From Vulcanimicrobiota bacterium (lineage in GTDB: Bacteria; Vulcanimicrobiota; Vulcanimicrobiia; Vulcanimicrobiales; Vulcanimicrobiaceae), in NCBI GenBank assembly GCA_019233165.1, contig JAFAMS010000347.1:1-5681 (forward strand): a stretch of DNA of 5,681 nt, read 5' to 3'. Of this stretch, positions 1-4,827 are shown piece by piece. Position numbers and translations under genes: made by a program. The notes under the pieces were generated by a model, which saw only the letters and a list, made by a program, of their open reading frames with translations, ran no database searches and had not been told where the DNA came from. Positions within the stretch are counted from its first letter, which is position 1; every line of letters starts with the position of its first letter.

Positions 1-1079
1 CCCGCTCGCATACGGTGCGCGCCGGCGGCCAAGTCGACCAGGTCACGGTTCCGAAACATTATCTCATCACGCTTCAGCCCGGCAACCAACTGAGCCCAAC
101 CGGTGCGGCGTACACGGTCAGCGACACGAACACGAACCGCGGCTTTACCGGCTACTTCTACTTGCAAGACTCGTGGAAGCTCGCGCCGGCGTGGCAACTC
201 GATTACGGGTTCCGGTACAACGCGTTCACGATCGCGTCGACGAGTTTCGCGAACGAGTACAATCAGCTCAGCCCGCGGATCAAGCTGACGAAGTTCTTCG
301 GCGAGCGGGCGAGCGCGTATCTCTACTACGGCCGGCTGTTCGTTCCGTTCTCGTTCGAGAACGTCGACCCGGTGACGGCGTCGCAGCTCTATGTTAACGG
401 GAACGCACCCGGCGTGACCTTCGACCTGAAGCCGCAGCGGGACTCGCTCTACGAGGCCGGGTTCCACGTTCCCGTCGGCCCCGGCGACCTCGGTTTTCGG
501 ATCTCGCACAAGAATTCGACGGACTGGATCGACGACACCCAGGTCGGCTCGACCAACCTCCACCAGGATATCAACTTCCCGCGCGGCGTCGTGAACGTTC
601 AGAGCATCGCGTACCAAACGCCCTCGACGCGACGCAGCAAGGCGTACGCTTCGGTCAGCCACGTCGTGGCCCAAAACAGCGCGAACTGCGAGACGCAGCT
701 CTTGCAAAACTGCGCCCTCGGGGGGCCTCCGGGTGGAGACTGGGTACAAGCCGACCACGACCAGCACTACACGGTGAACGGCGGGATCATTTTGAACGAC
801 CGCACCGGCGGGTGGTTCTCAGCGACGCTCGAGTATGGAAGCGGGCTCTCGACCGACCCGGCGAGCTGCTTCCCCGAGGATGCCGTCAACTGCAAGGTGC
901 CCCCGCACACGACCCTCGATCTGGCAAAAAGCTTCGCCGTCGGCAAAGGGGCCGTGGTTCTGTCGCTCGACAACGCCTTCAACGATCGCTACGCGATCAC
1001 GCTGAAAAACTCGCTGCAGGGGACCCACTATGCCGGCGGCCGGGCGTTGCGCGCTCAGTATCTCCTTGGCCGGCCCTAG
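1..1079 (+). CDS. TonB-dependent receptor, C-terminal beta-barrel portion (5' partial)
   Basis: The reading frame is open from the left edge (first complete codon at base 3, reading RSHTVRAGG) to TAG at 1077-1079, giving 358 visible residues. The GTG at 15 is not taken as the start because the frame continues upstream and the protein begins mid-barrel. Alternating hydrophobic/polar strands, the segment GYFYLQDSWKLAPAWQLDYG, the phrase PPHTTLDLAKSF, the near-terminal LDNAFNDRYA and the closing GTHYAGGRALRAQYLLG are typical of the last strands of TonB-dependent outer-membrane receptors. These import scarce solutes across the outer membrane using TonB/ExbBD energy. The plug domain and TonB box would lie outside the window. 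Two Cys pairs with identical spacing (C-x7-C, residues 229/237 and 289/297 counted from base 3) sit in probable extracellular loops and could form disulfides. The chain ends in Gly-Arg-Pro rather than the usual terminal aromatic residue. Substrate is unknown. The importer operon downstream has its own control region, so co-transcription is not indicated. Confidence 0.85.
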   Translation, partial: RSHTVRAGGQVDQVTVPKHYLITLQPGNQLSPTGAAYTVSDTNTNRGFTGYFYLQDSWKLAPAWQLDYGFRYNAFTIASTSFANEYNQLSPRIKLTKFFGERASAYLYYGRLFVPFSFENVDPVTASQLYVNGNAPGVTFDLKPQRDSLYEAGFHVPVGPGDLGFRISHKNSTDWIDDTQVGSTNLHQDINFPRGVVNVQSIAYQTPSTRRSKAYASVSHVVAQNSANCETQLLQNCALGGPPGGDWVQADHDQHYTVNGGIILNDRTGGWFSATLEYGSGLSTDPASCFPEDAVNCKVPPHTTLDLAKSFAVGKGAVVLSLDNAFNDRYAITLKNSLQGTHYAGGRALRAQYLLGRP

Positions 1080-1083
1080 GCGG

Positions 1084-1113
1084 TTGACCGGCGGCGCCGA
1101 CCTGTAGTAAGGT
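1084..1113 (+). promoter_or_regulatory. Candidate sigma-70-type promoter for the leader and importer operon
   Basis: TTGACC at 1084-1089 matches five of six bases of the -35 consensus. After 18 bases, TAAGGT at 1108-1113 fits the TAnnnT pattern of -10 boxes in GC-rich genomes. Transcription would then begin near 1120, only a few bases before the leader ATG at 1124, giving a leaderless or nearly leaderless transcript. The same AAGGTAGG stretch (1109-1116) could instead be a Shine-Dalgarno sequence about 7 bases before the ATG if transcription starts further upstream. The two readings are exclusive. This is pattern matching only. Confidence 0.4.
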
Positions 1114-1123
1114 AGGCCCCACT

Positions 1124-1183
1124 ATGACCTGCCGGCCGATGGCGATGTGTATGGCGATGTGCTGCACCCCGAGGTGCCGGTGA
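1124..1183 (+). CDS. Cys/Met-rich leader peptide (19 aa), predicted attenuator uORF
   Basis: ATG at 1124, 18 further codons and TGA at 1181-1183 encode MTCRPMAMCMAMCCTPRCR. Ten of the 19 residues contain sulfur: Cys at 3, 9, 13, 14 and 18, and Met at 1, 6, 8, 10 and 12. Such a composition is very unlikely by chance and is the usual signature of an attenuation leader whose codons report charging of particular tRNAs. A possible ribosome-binding site, AAGGTAGG, lies at 1109-1116, although it may instead be a -10 box. The ORF ends inside the strand of RNA that decides between antiterminator and terminator, and a sulfonate-type ABC operon follows 102 bases after the stop codon, a fitting target for sulfur amino-acid control. 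Polycysteine leader ORFs acting as cysteine-responsive attenuators are known in mycobacteria; I do not recognise this exact peptide. An alternative is that the nascent Cys/Met peptide senses Cu(I). Too short for homology to help, so the call rests on composition and RNA architecture. Confidence 0.75.
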   Translation: MTCRPMAMCMAMCCTPRCR

Positions 1184-1187
1184 GGTC
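1126..1187 (+). promoter_or_regulatory. Attenuator helix 1:2 (anti-antiterminator) within the leader ORF
   Basis: Strand 1 covers the first leader codons and strand 2 covers the last Cys/Arg codons and the stop. Bases 1126-1130 (GACCT) pair with 1183-1187 (AGGTC). After one bulged base (1182), 1131-1136 (GCCGGC) pair with 1176-1181 (GCCGGT), including one G-U pair, for 11 pairs in total. A smaller nested hairpin (GCACC 1164-1168 with GGTGC 1173-1177) competes with it. In the classical scheme this helix forms when the leader is not translated; it sequesters strand 2 and leaves the terminator free to fold. A ribosome stalled at the early Cys or Met codons would melt it. The pairing is read by eye; no energy was computed. 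Confidence 0.6.
1139..1162 (+). repeat. 12-base tandem duplication encoding MAMC-MAMC in the leader
   Basis: Two adjacent copies, ATGGCGATGTGT (1139-1150) and ATGGCGATGTGC (1151-1162), differ only in the last, synonymous base of the Cys codon. The unit is exactly four codons, so duplication doubled the Met/Cys content of the leader without shifting the frame. Confidence 0.85.
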
Positions 1188-1235
1188 CGTTTTGCCCTAG
1201 CGTCGACGAACGCAACTGCAAAGCCGCCTCATCGG
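1177..1235 (+). promoter_or_regulatory. Attenuator helix 2:3 (antiterminator)
   Basis: Bases 1177-1186 (CCGGTGAGGT) pair with 1226-1235 (GCCTCATCGG), ten pairs including two G-U. After a 2x1 internal loop, 1189-1195 (GTTTTGC) pair with 1218-1224 (GCAAAGC), seven pairs including one G-U, around a 22-base loop. This takes up the whole left arm of the terminator (1221-1228) plus its loop, so the two structures exclude each other. The 5' strand contains the leader stop codon (1181-1183). A ribosome finishing the leader would cover it and block antitermination, while one stalled at the early Cys/Met codons would leave it free. Confidence 0.65.
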
Positions 1236-1251
1236 GCGGCTTCACTGTTTT
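1220..1251 (+). terminator. Attenuator terminator (3:4) upstream of the importer operon
   Basis: AAGCCGCC (1221-1228) pairs perfectly with GGCGGCTT (1235-1242), extended inward by a T-G pair (1229/1234) around a four-base loop. It is followed by CACTGTTTT. The stem is strong but the T run is interrupted (TTCACTGTTTTC), so as an intrinsic terminator it may be leaky or assisted by a factor. It lies 37 bases after the leader stop codon and 43 bases before the binding-protein ATG, the expected place for an attenuator rather than for termination of the receptor gene. Confidence 0.65.
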
Positions 1252-1274
1252 CTACGATGCCCTTCCCATCTCAA

Positions 1275-1281
1275 AAGGAGG
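1275..1281 (+). promoter_or_regulatory. Shine-Dalgarno site of the substrate-binding protein gene
   Basis: AAGGAGG, an essentially perfect anti-16S complement, ends 4 bases before the ATG at 1286. It fixes the start of the binding-protein gene and is much stronger than anything before the other starts in the window. It rules out the in-frame-shifted ATG at 1257 as the true start. Confidence 0.85.
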
Positions 1282-1285
1282 CACG

Positions 1286-2281
1286 ATGTCAAAGGGAACC
1301 CGACTCAAGCGCGCCGCATTTCTTGCCGGCGCTGCGGCCGCCGGCGCGAGCGCCGTCCCGCAACTCGCCCGCGCCGGTAAGCTCGACCGCGTCGGCGTCG
1401 ATTATGCGTACTACAATCCCCCGAGCCTCATCCTCAAGGAAAACGGCTGGCTCGAGAGCGCGCTCGCGCCGCGCGGGACTCGCGTCGAGTGGGTCCTCTC
1501 ACTCGGCTCGAACAAAGCGAACCAATTCGTCGCTTCGCGCGCCGTCGATTTCGGTTCGACCGCCGGGAGCGCCGCGTTCCTCGCGCGCGCGAACGGTACG
1601 CCGCTGCACACGGTGTACTTGTACTCGCAACCCGAGTGGACCGCGCTCGTCGTCGCCAAGAACTCCAAGATCGGTGCGGTACGCGAACTCAAAGGGAAGA
1701 CCATCGCGGCGACCCACGGCACCGATCCGTGGTTCTTCCTGCTGCGCTCGCTGCGCGACGCGGGGCTCGCGCCGAGCGACGTGCAGATCGTCGACCTCCA
1801 GCATCCCGACGGGCGGATCGCGCTCGAGCGGGGGCAGGTCGATGCGTGGGCGGGGCTCGACCCGCACATGGCCGCATCGCAGCTGCAAGCCGGCTCCCGA
1901 CTCCTCTATCGCAACGCGGCGTACAACACGTACGGAGCCCTGAACTCGCACGAGAGCTTCCTGCGCGAGAATCCCGACGTCGCCGCGGTCGTGCTCGCGC
2001 AGTACGAGCGCGCGCGGCGGTTCGCGATTGCGAACCCGGCCAAGACCGCGGAGATCCTGGCGAAGTATTCGTCGCTGCCGATCGAGGTTGCGACGCTCGT
2101 GATCCGCGAGCGGACGAAATATCCCGATCCGTTGCCGGGTCCGCCCTACGTGCGGGCGGTCGGCGTCTGCGAATCGATCATCCGCGACGACAAGCTCGTC
2201 GCAGCCGGAACCGATCTCGACGTCGCGCTCCGTTCGCTCGTCGACCCCACGACCGCGCGCGTCGCGCTGCATCGTGCCTAA
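1286..2281 (+). CDS. ABC transporter substrate-binding protein, SsuA/TauA/NMT1-THI5 type
   Basis: This 331-residue periplasmic solute receptor of an ABC importer has a length typical of the family. The N-terminus (TRLKRAAFLAGAAAAGASAV) is an export signal with a basic start and an Ala-rich core, with likely cleavage after ALA/ARA-like sites near residue 30; no full twin-Arg motif is seen. Family features follow in order: a first beta strand VGVDYAYYNPPSLILKENGW (36-55), VDFGSTAGSAAFL (87-99), where these proteins recognise a ligand-dependent site, LKGKTIAATHGT (135-146) opening the second lobe, and GQVDAWAG (183-190), equivalent to the GxvDAwa motif of SsuA-like proteins. The strong Shine-Dalgarno site supports the start. 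Expression is probably set by the upstream leader/attenuator. The stop overlaps the permease start by 8 bases. The family binds aliphatic sulfonates, taurine, thiamine precursors or nitrate-like ligands. Sulfonate is favoured by the sulfur-rich leader, but the ligand is inferred. Confidence 0.88.
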   Translation: MSKGTRLKRAAFLAGAAAAGASAVPQLARAGKLDRVGVDYAYYNPPSLILKENGWLESALAPRGTRVEWVLSLGSNKANQFVASRAVDFGSTAGSAAFLARANGTPLHTVYLYSQPEWTALVVAKNSKIGAVRELKGKTIAATHGTDPWFFLLRSLRDAGLAPSDVQIVDLQHPDGRIALERGQVDAWAGLDPHMAASQLQAGSRLLYRNAAYNTYGALNSHESFLRENPDVAAVVLAQYERARRFAIANPAKTAEILAKYSSLPIEVATLVIRERTKYPDPLPGPPYVRAVGVCESIIRDDKLVAAGTDLDVALRSLVDPTTARVALHRA

Positions 2282-3032
2282 AAAGGCGTTAGGCGTCCTC
2301 GTCCCGGCCGCGCTCGTCGCTCTTTGGTGGGCGGTGAGCGCGTCGGGGCTGATCCCGACCTATCAGCTCGCGTCGCCGTGGCAGGTAATTCGCGAAGGCG
2401 TCTCGCTCGCGCAGGACGGGACGCTCTGGCGCGATCTCGCTGCGAGCGCGCAACGCGTCGTCGCCGGCTTCGCGATCGCGTGTCTCGCGGCATGCGTGCT
2501 CGGAACCCTCGTTGGGCTCTCGCGAACCGTGGAGCGGGTCGTCGAGCCGACGCTGCAAGCGATCCGCGCCGTGCCGTCGCTCGCTTGGGTGCCGCTGATT
2601 CTCTTGTGGCTCGGGATCGGCGAGACCGCGAAGATCACCCTGGTCGCGATCGGTGCGTTCTTCCCGATCTACGTCAATCTCGTCGCGGGGATCCATGGCG
2701 TCGATCGCAAGCTGATCGAAGTCGCGCAAGTTTTCGGGGTCCGCGGGTTCGAGCGCGCGCGCCGCGTGATCTTGCCCGCGGCCTCGCCGTCCTTGCTGGT
2801 GGGAATGCGCCTCGGCTTCACCCAAGCGTGGCTTTTCCTCGTCGCCGCGGAGTTGCTCGCGTCGACGAAGGGGCTCGGCTTCTTGCTCGTCGAGGGGCAG
2901 CAGATCTCACGACCGGATCGGATCTTGGTCGCAATCGTTCTGCTCGCACTCTGCGGGAAGCTGACCGAAAGCCTCATGCGCGCGATCGAAAACCGCACGC
3001 TCCGCTGGACGGACACCTTGAGGACCGCGTGA
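2274..3032 (+). CDS. ABC transporter permease, SsuC-like
   Basis: This 252-residue inner-membrane permease of the binding-protein-dependent type has about six hydrophobic segments. The N-terminal helix is VLVPAALVALWWAVSASGLI (8-27). A QLASPWQVIREG region follows, as in SsuC/TauC. The highly conserved IRAVPSLAWVPLILLWLGIG (97-116) precedes the EAA loop at 149-169 (EVAQVFGVRGFERARRVILP), which docks on the ATPase. The closing segment is LLASTKGLGFLLVEGQQ (194-210). The start is taken as GTG 2274, which reads MPKKALG and overlaps the binding-protein stop by 8 bases. No clear Shine-Dalgarno precedes it, so translational coupling is likely. Its stop shares GTGA (3029-3032) with the next start, which makes the three genes one tightly packed operon. 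Family membership is secure; substrate is not shown by the permease itself. Confidence 0.9.
   Translation: MPKKALGVLVPAALVALWWAVSASGLIPTYQLASPWQVIREGVSLAQDGTLWRDLAASAQRVVAGFAIACLAACVLGTLVGLSRTVERVVEPTLQAIRAVPSLAWVPLILLWLGIGETAKITLVAIGAFFPIYVNLVAGIHGVDRKLIEVAQVFGVRGFERARRVILPAASPSLLVGMRLGFTQAWLFLVAAELLASTKGLGFLLVEGQQISRPDRILVAIVLLALCGKLTESLMRAIENRTLRWTDTLRTA
3020..3023 (+). promoter_or_regulatory. Ribosome-binding site deciding the ATPase start
   Basis: GAGG at 3020-3023 lies 5 bases before GTG 3029. The ATPase frame is open for about 700 bases upstream through the permease gene. This site, the four-base stop/start overlap and the family's N-terminal pattern place the true start at 3029 rather than at any upstream ATG. 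Confidence 0.65.
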
Positions 3033-3721
3033 ACTCCATAGAAGTGCGGGGCCTCAAGAAGGCCTTCGGCGGGCGAACGATTTTCGAGAACCTCGATCTG
3101 CACGTGCGGCGCGGCGAAACGGTCGCACTGCTCGGGCCGAGCGGCTGCGGAAAGAGCACGATCCTGCGCGCGCTCGGCGGGCTGCTCGAGCCCGACGAGG
3201 GTTGGATTCGCCTGGAAGGGACCGTCGGCGTCGTCTTTCAGGAGCCGCGGCTTTTCGGCTGGCTGGACGTCCGCCGCAACGTCGCCTTCGGCGCCCGCGA
3301 CGATGCCGAACGGGCGCGCGTCGACGAGCTGCTCACGCTCGTCGGTCTCACGCATGCAGCGCGTCTCTGGCCTAAAGAGCTCTCCGGCGGGATGGCTCAG
3401 CGCGCCGCGCTCGCGCGAACCCTGGTTCGAAATCCATCGATCCTGTTGCTCGACGAGCCGCTCGCCGCGCTCGATGCGATCAAACGTTACGAGCTTCAGC
3501 GCGAGCTGCGGGCGATCGTCGAGGGAAAGGGCCTGACCGCGCTGATCGTCACCCACGACGTCGACGAAGCCGTCGCGATCGCCGACCGCGTCGTCGTTCT
3601 CGGCGGGACGCCGGCGACGATTCGCGCCCAGATCGTCGGGGCGCAGCGCGAGGCGGTTCTGGACGCACTCGGTTTCGTCAGTCGCGAAGAACGACGGAGG
3701 CGTGCGGGCATCTTCCATTAA
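3029..3721 (+). CDS. ABC transporter ATP-binding protein, SsuB-like
   Basis: This 230-residue cytoplasmic ATPase energises the importer, forming a dimer against two permeases. From GTG 3029 the protein begins MNSIEVRGLKKAFGGRTIF. All nucleotide-binding motifs are intact: Walker A GPSGCGKST at 36-44, Q-loop Gln71 in VVFQEPRLFGW, signature LSGGMAQR at 118-125, Walker B ILLLDEP at 138-144, D-loop LAALD at 145-149 and switch His176 in VTHDVDEA. The QEPRLFGWLDV and LDAIKRYELQ wording fits the nitrate/sulfonate/taurine subfamily (SsuB/TauB/NrtD). At 230 residues it is slightly shorter than many SsuB proteins and has no extra regulatory domain. It overlaps the permease stop by four bases (GTGA), and the next gene begins 11 bases downstream. 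Confidence 0.92.
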   Translation: MNSIEVRGLKKAFGGRTIFENLDLHVRRGETVALLGPSGCGKSTILRALGGLLEPDEGWIRLEGTVGVVFQEPRLFGWLDVRRNVAFGARDDAERARVDELLTLVGLTHAARLWPKELSGGMAQRAALARTLVRNPSILLLDEPLAALDAIKRYELQRELRAIVEGKGLTALIVTHDVDEAVAIADRVVVLGGTPATIRAQIVGAQREAVLDALGFVSREERRRRAGIFH

Positions 3722-3732
3722 ATCTCCGATCC

Positions 3733-4035
3733 ATGAAGGGTTTCGTCTTGGCGCTCGGCCTAGCGCTGAGCGCGATTCTCGCGGGCGCAGCGCTCGCCGG
3801 TCAACCGTCCGCCGCGCAGATGCACGTTTACGGGACGGTCGTCTCGGTGGATCGCGGCAAGAGCACGCTCGTGTTGCAGCACGCGGCGCTCGAGACGATG
3901 CCCGCCGGGCGTCACAAGTGCCGCCTCCGCCACTCCTCGGACGGGAGCAAGCTCAAGCCGGGAAGCACGATCGAAGCCTCGGCCGATACCCGGCACAACC
4001 CCTGGACGCTCGACGCCGTTCGAATTCTGAACTAA
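3733..4035 (+). CDS. Small exported protein, possibly CusF-like OB-fold
   Basis: This 100-residue protein opens with a clear Sec signal (MKGFVLALGLALSAILAGAA, likely cut after ALA at about residue 22), so it should be periplasmic. The mature part begins MHVYGTVVSVDRGKSTLVLQHAALETMPAG (30-59) and continues with LKPGSTIEASA (74-84) and WTLDAVRIL (91-99). This layout (G-x-V-x-x-V-D, LVLxH, MPA, LKPG) resembles CusF-type copper-binding proteins and related small OB-fold domains. His50, Met56, His61, Cys63 and His67 could be metal ligands, but the usual WxxMxM pattern of CusF is absent, so copper binding is a guess. It starts 11 bases after the ATPase stop with no evident Shine-Dalgarno site, suggesting expression as the last gene of the importer operon. 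Its stop overlaps that of the convergent dehydrogenase. Real as a gene; function uncertain. Confidence 0.7.
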   Translation: MKGFVLALGLALSAILAGAALAGQPSAAQMHVYGTVVSVDRGKSTLVLQHAALETMPAGRHKCRLRHSSDGSKLKPGSTIEASADTRHNPWTLDAVRILN

Positions 4036-4811
4036 AAGGTTCCGGGGTACGCGCCGCCGTCGATCAGGAAATTCTGGCCGGTGACGTAAGCGGCTTGCGC
4101 CGAGCATAAGTAGGCGCAAGCATCGCCGAACTCGGCCGGATCGCCGAACCGTCCGGCGGGGATCGTCGCCGTCCGCGCCTTCACCGAGTCCTCGAAGCTA
4201 ATCCCGCGCTTCTCGGCTTGCGCGCGAATCGTCGAGAAAAGGCGGTCGGTTCCGAACGATCCCGGCAGCAGGTTGTTGATCGTGACGTTCCGTTTCACCG
4301 TCGTGCGCGCGACGCCGGCGATGAATCCGGTCAAACCGCTGCGCGCGCCGTTGGAGAGGCCGAGAACGTCGATCGGCGCTTTGACCGAGCTCGACGTGAT
4401 GTTGACGATCCGCCCGAACCCGCGTTCCATCATCCCGTCGACCGTCGCCTTGATCATCTCGATCGGGGTCAGCATGTTGGCATCGATCGCTTTGATCCAC
4501 ACCTCGCGATCCCAGTCTCGAAAATCGCCGGGCGGAGGTCCGCCCGCGTTGTTCACGAGGATGTCCGGCTTGGGGCACGCCGCGAGCGCGGCGGTGCGGC
4601 CCGCGGAGGTCGTGATGTCGGCGGCTACCGTCGCGACGTCGGCACCGGTCGACTCGCCAATCTCCCGCGCCGCGGCTTCGAGCGTCTCGGCCGTTCGCGC
4701 CACGATCGTGAGGTGTACGCCCGCGCGTCCGAGCGAGATCGCGCAGGCTTTTCCGAGGCCTTTGCTGGCGGCGCACACGAGCGCCCGTCGTCCGGCGATT
4801 CCTAGGTCCAT
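4032..4811 (-). CDS. SDR-family oxidoreductase with an altered catalytic and cofactor motif
   Basis: This 259-residue protein has the Rossmann fold of short-chain dehydrogenases. The glycine-rich region reads VCAASKGLGKACA (12-24) instead of the usual TGxxxGxG. NNAG at 87-90, Asn112 and the NITSSS strand (137-142) are present. Where classical members have YxxxK, this protein reads LSNGARSGL (152-160): Ser153 replaces the catalytic Tyr and Arg157 replaces the Lys. The C-terminal VTGQNFLIDGGAYPG (243-257) is typical of FabG-like members. A known FabG-like SDR subgroup lacks a perfect cofactor motif and catalytic tetrad, and this protein fits it, so the substitutions look like family traits rather than decay. 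Substrate and activity are unknown. It lies 16 bases downstream of the M13 peptidase gene on the same strand, probably in one transcript. There is no obvious Shine-Dalgarno before ATG 4811. Its TAG overlaps the TAA of the convergent small gene (4032-4035). Confidence 0.9.
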   Translation of the reverse strand: MDLGIAGRRALVCAASKGLGKACAISLGRAGVHLTIVARTAETLEAAAREIGESTGADVATVAADITTSAGRTAALAACPKPDILVNNAGGPPPGDFRDWDREVWIKAIDANMLTPIEMIKATVDGMMERGFGRIVNITSSSVKAPIDVLGLSNGARSGLTGFIAGVARTTVKRNVTINNLLPGSFGTDRLFSTIRAQAEKRGISFEDSVKARTATIPAGRFGDPAEFGDACAYLCSAQAAYVTGQNFLIDGGAYPGTF

Positions 4812-4827
4812 CGTCGCGCTTTCGCGT

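Noticed and set aside
1092..1099. Palindrome CGGCGCCG after the receptor stop as a terminator
   Set aside because: It has no loop and no T run, so it cannot act as an intrinsic terminator; it falls inside the candidate promoter spacer.
1201..1208. Palindrome CGTCGACG as an operator site
   Set aside because: Eight-base GC-rich palindromes are frequent here, and it lies in the loop of the proposed antiterminator without further symmetry.
1080..1285. SAM or other metabolite riboswitch upstream of the importer
   Set aside because: I see no conserved riboswitch core. The region is better explained by a translated leader and an attenuator.
1257..1943. Long plus-strand ORF (228 codons) starting at ATG 1257
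   Set aside because: It overlaps the binding-protein gene in another frame, is extremely rich in Arg/Ser/Pro as out-of-frame GC-rich reading is, and has no Shine-Dalgarno site. The AAGGAGG belongs to ATG 1286.
2324..3028. N-terminal extension of the ATPase ORF through the permease gene
   Set aside because: The frame is simply open by GC bias. The translated extension is Arg/Ala-rich nonsense, while the permease frame is clearly real and a Shine-Dalgarno/GTG pair exists at 3020-3031.
1499..3718. Long minus-strand ORFs opposite the importer genes (for example 1499-2272, 2289-2825 and 2669-3718)
   Set aside because: They mirror codon periodicity of the true genes, have Arg/Asp-rich compositions without motifs, and lie opposite well-recognised protein families.
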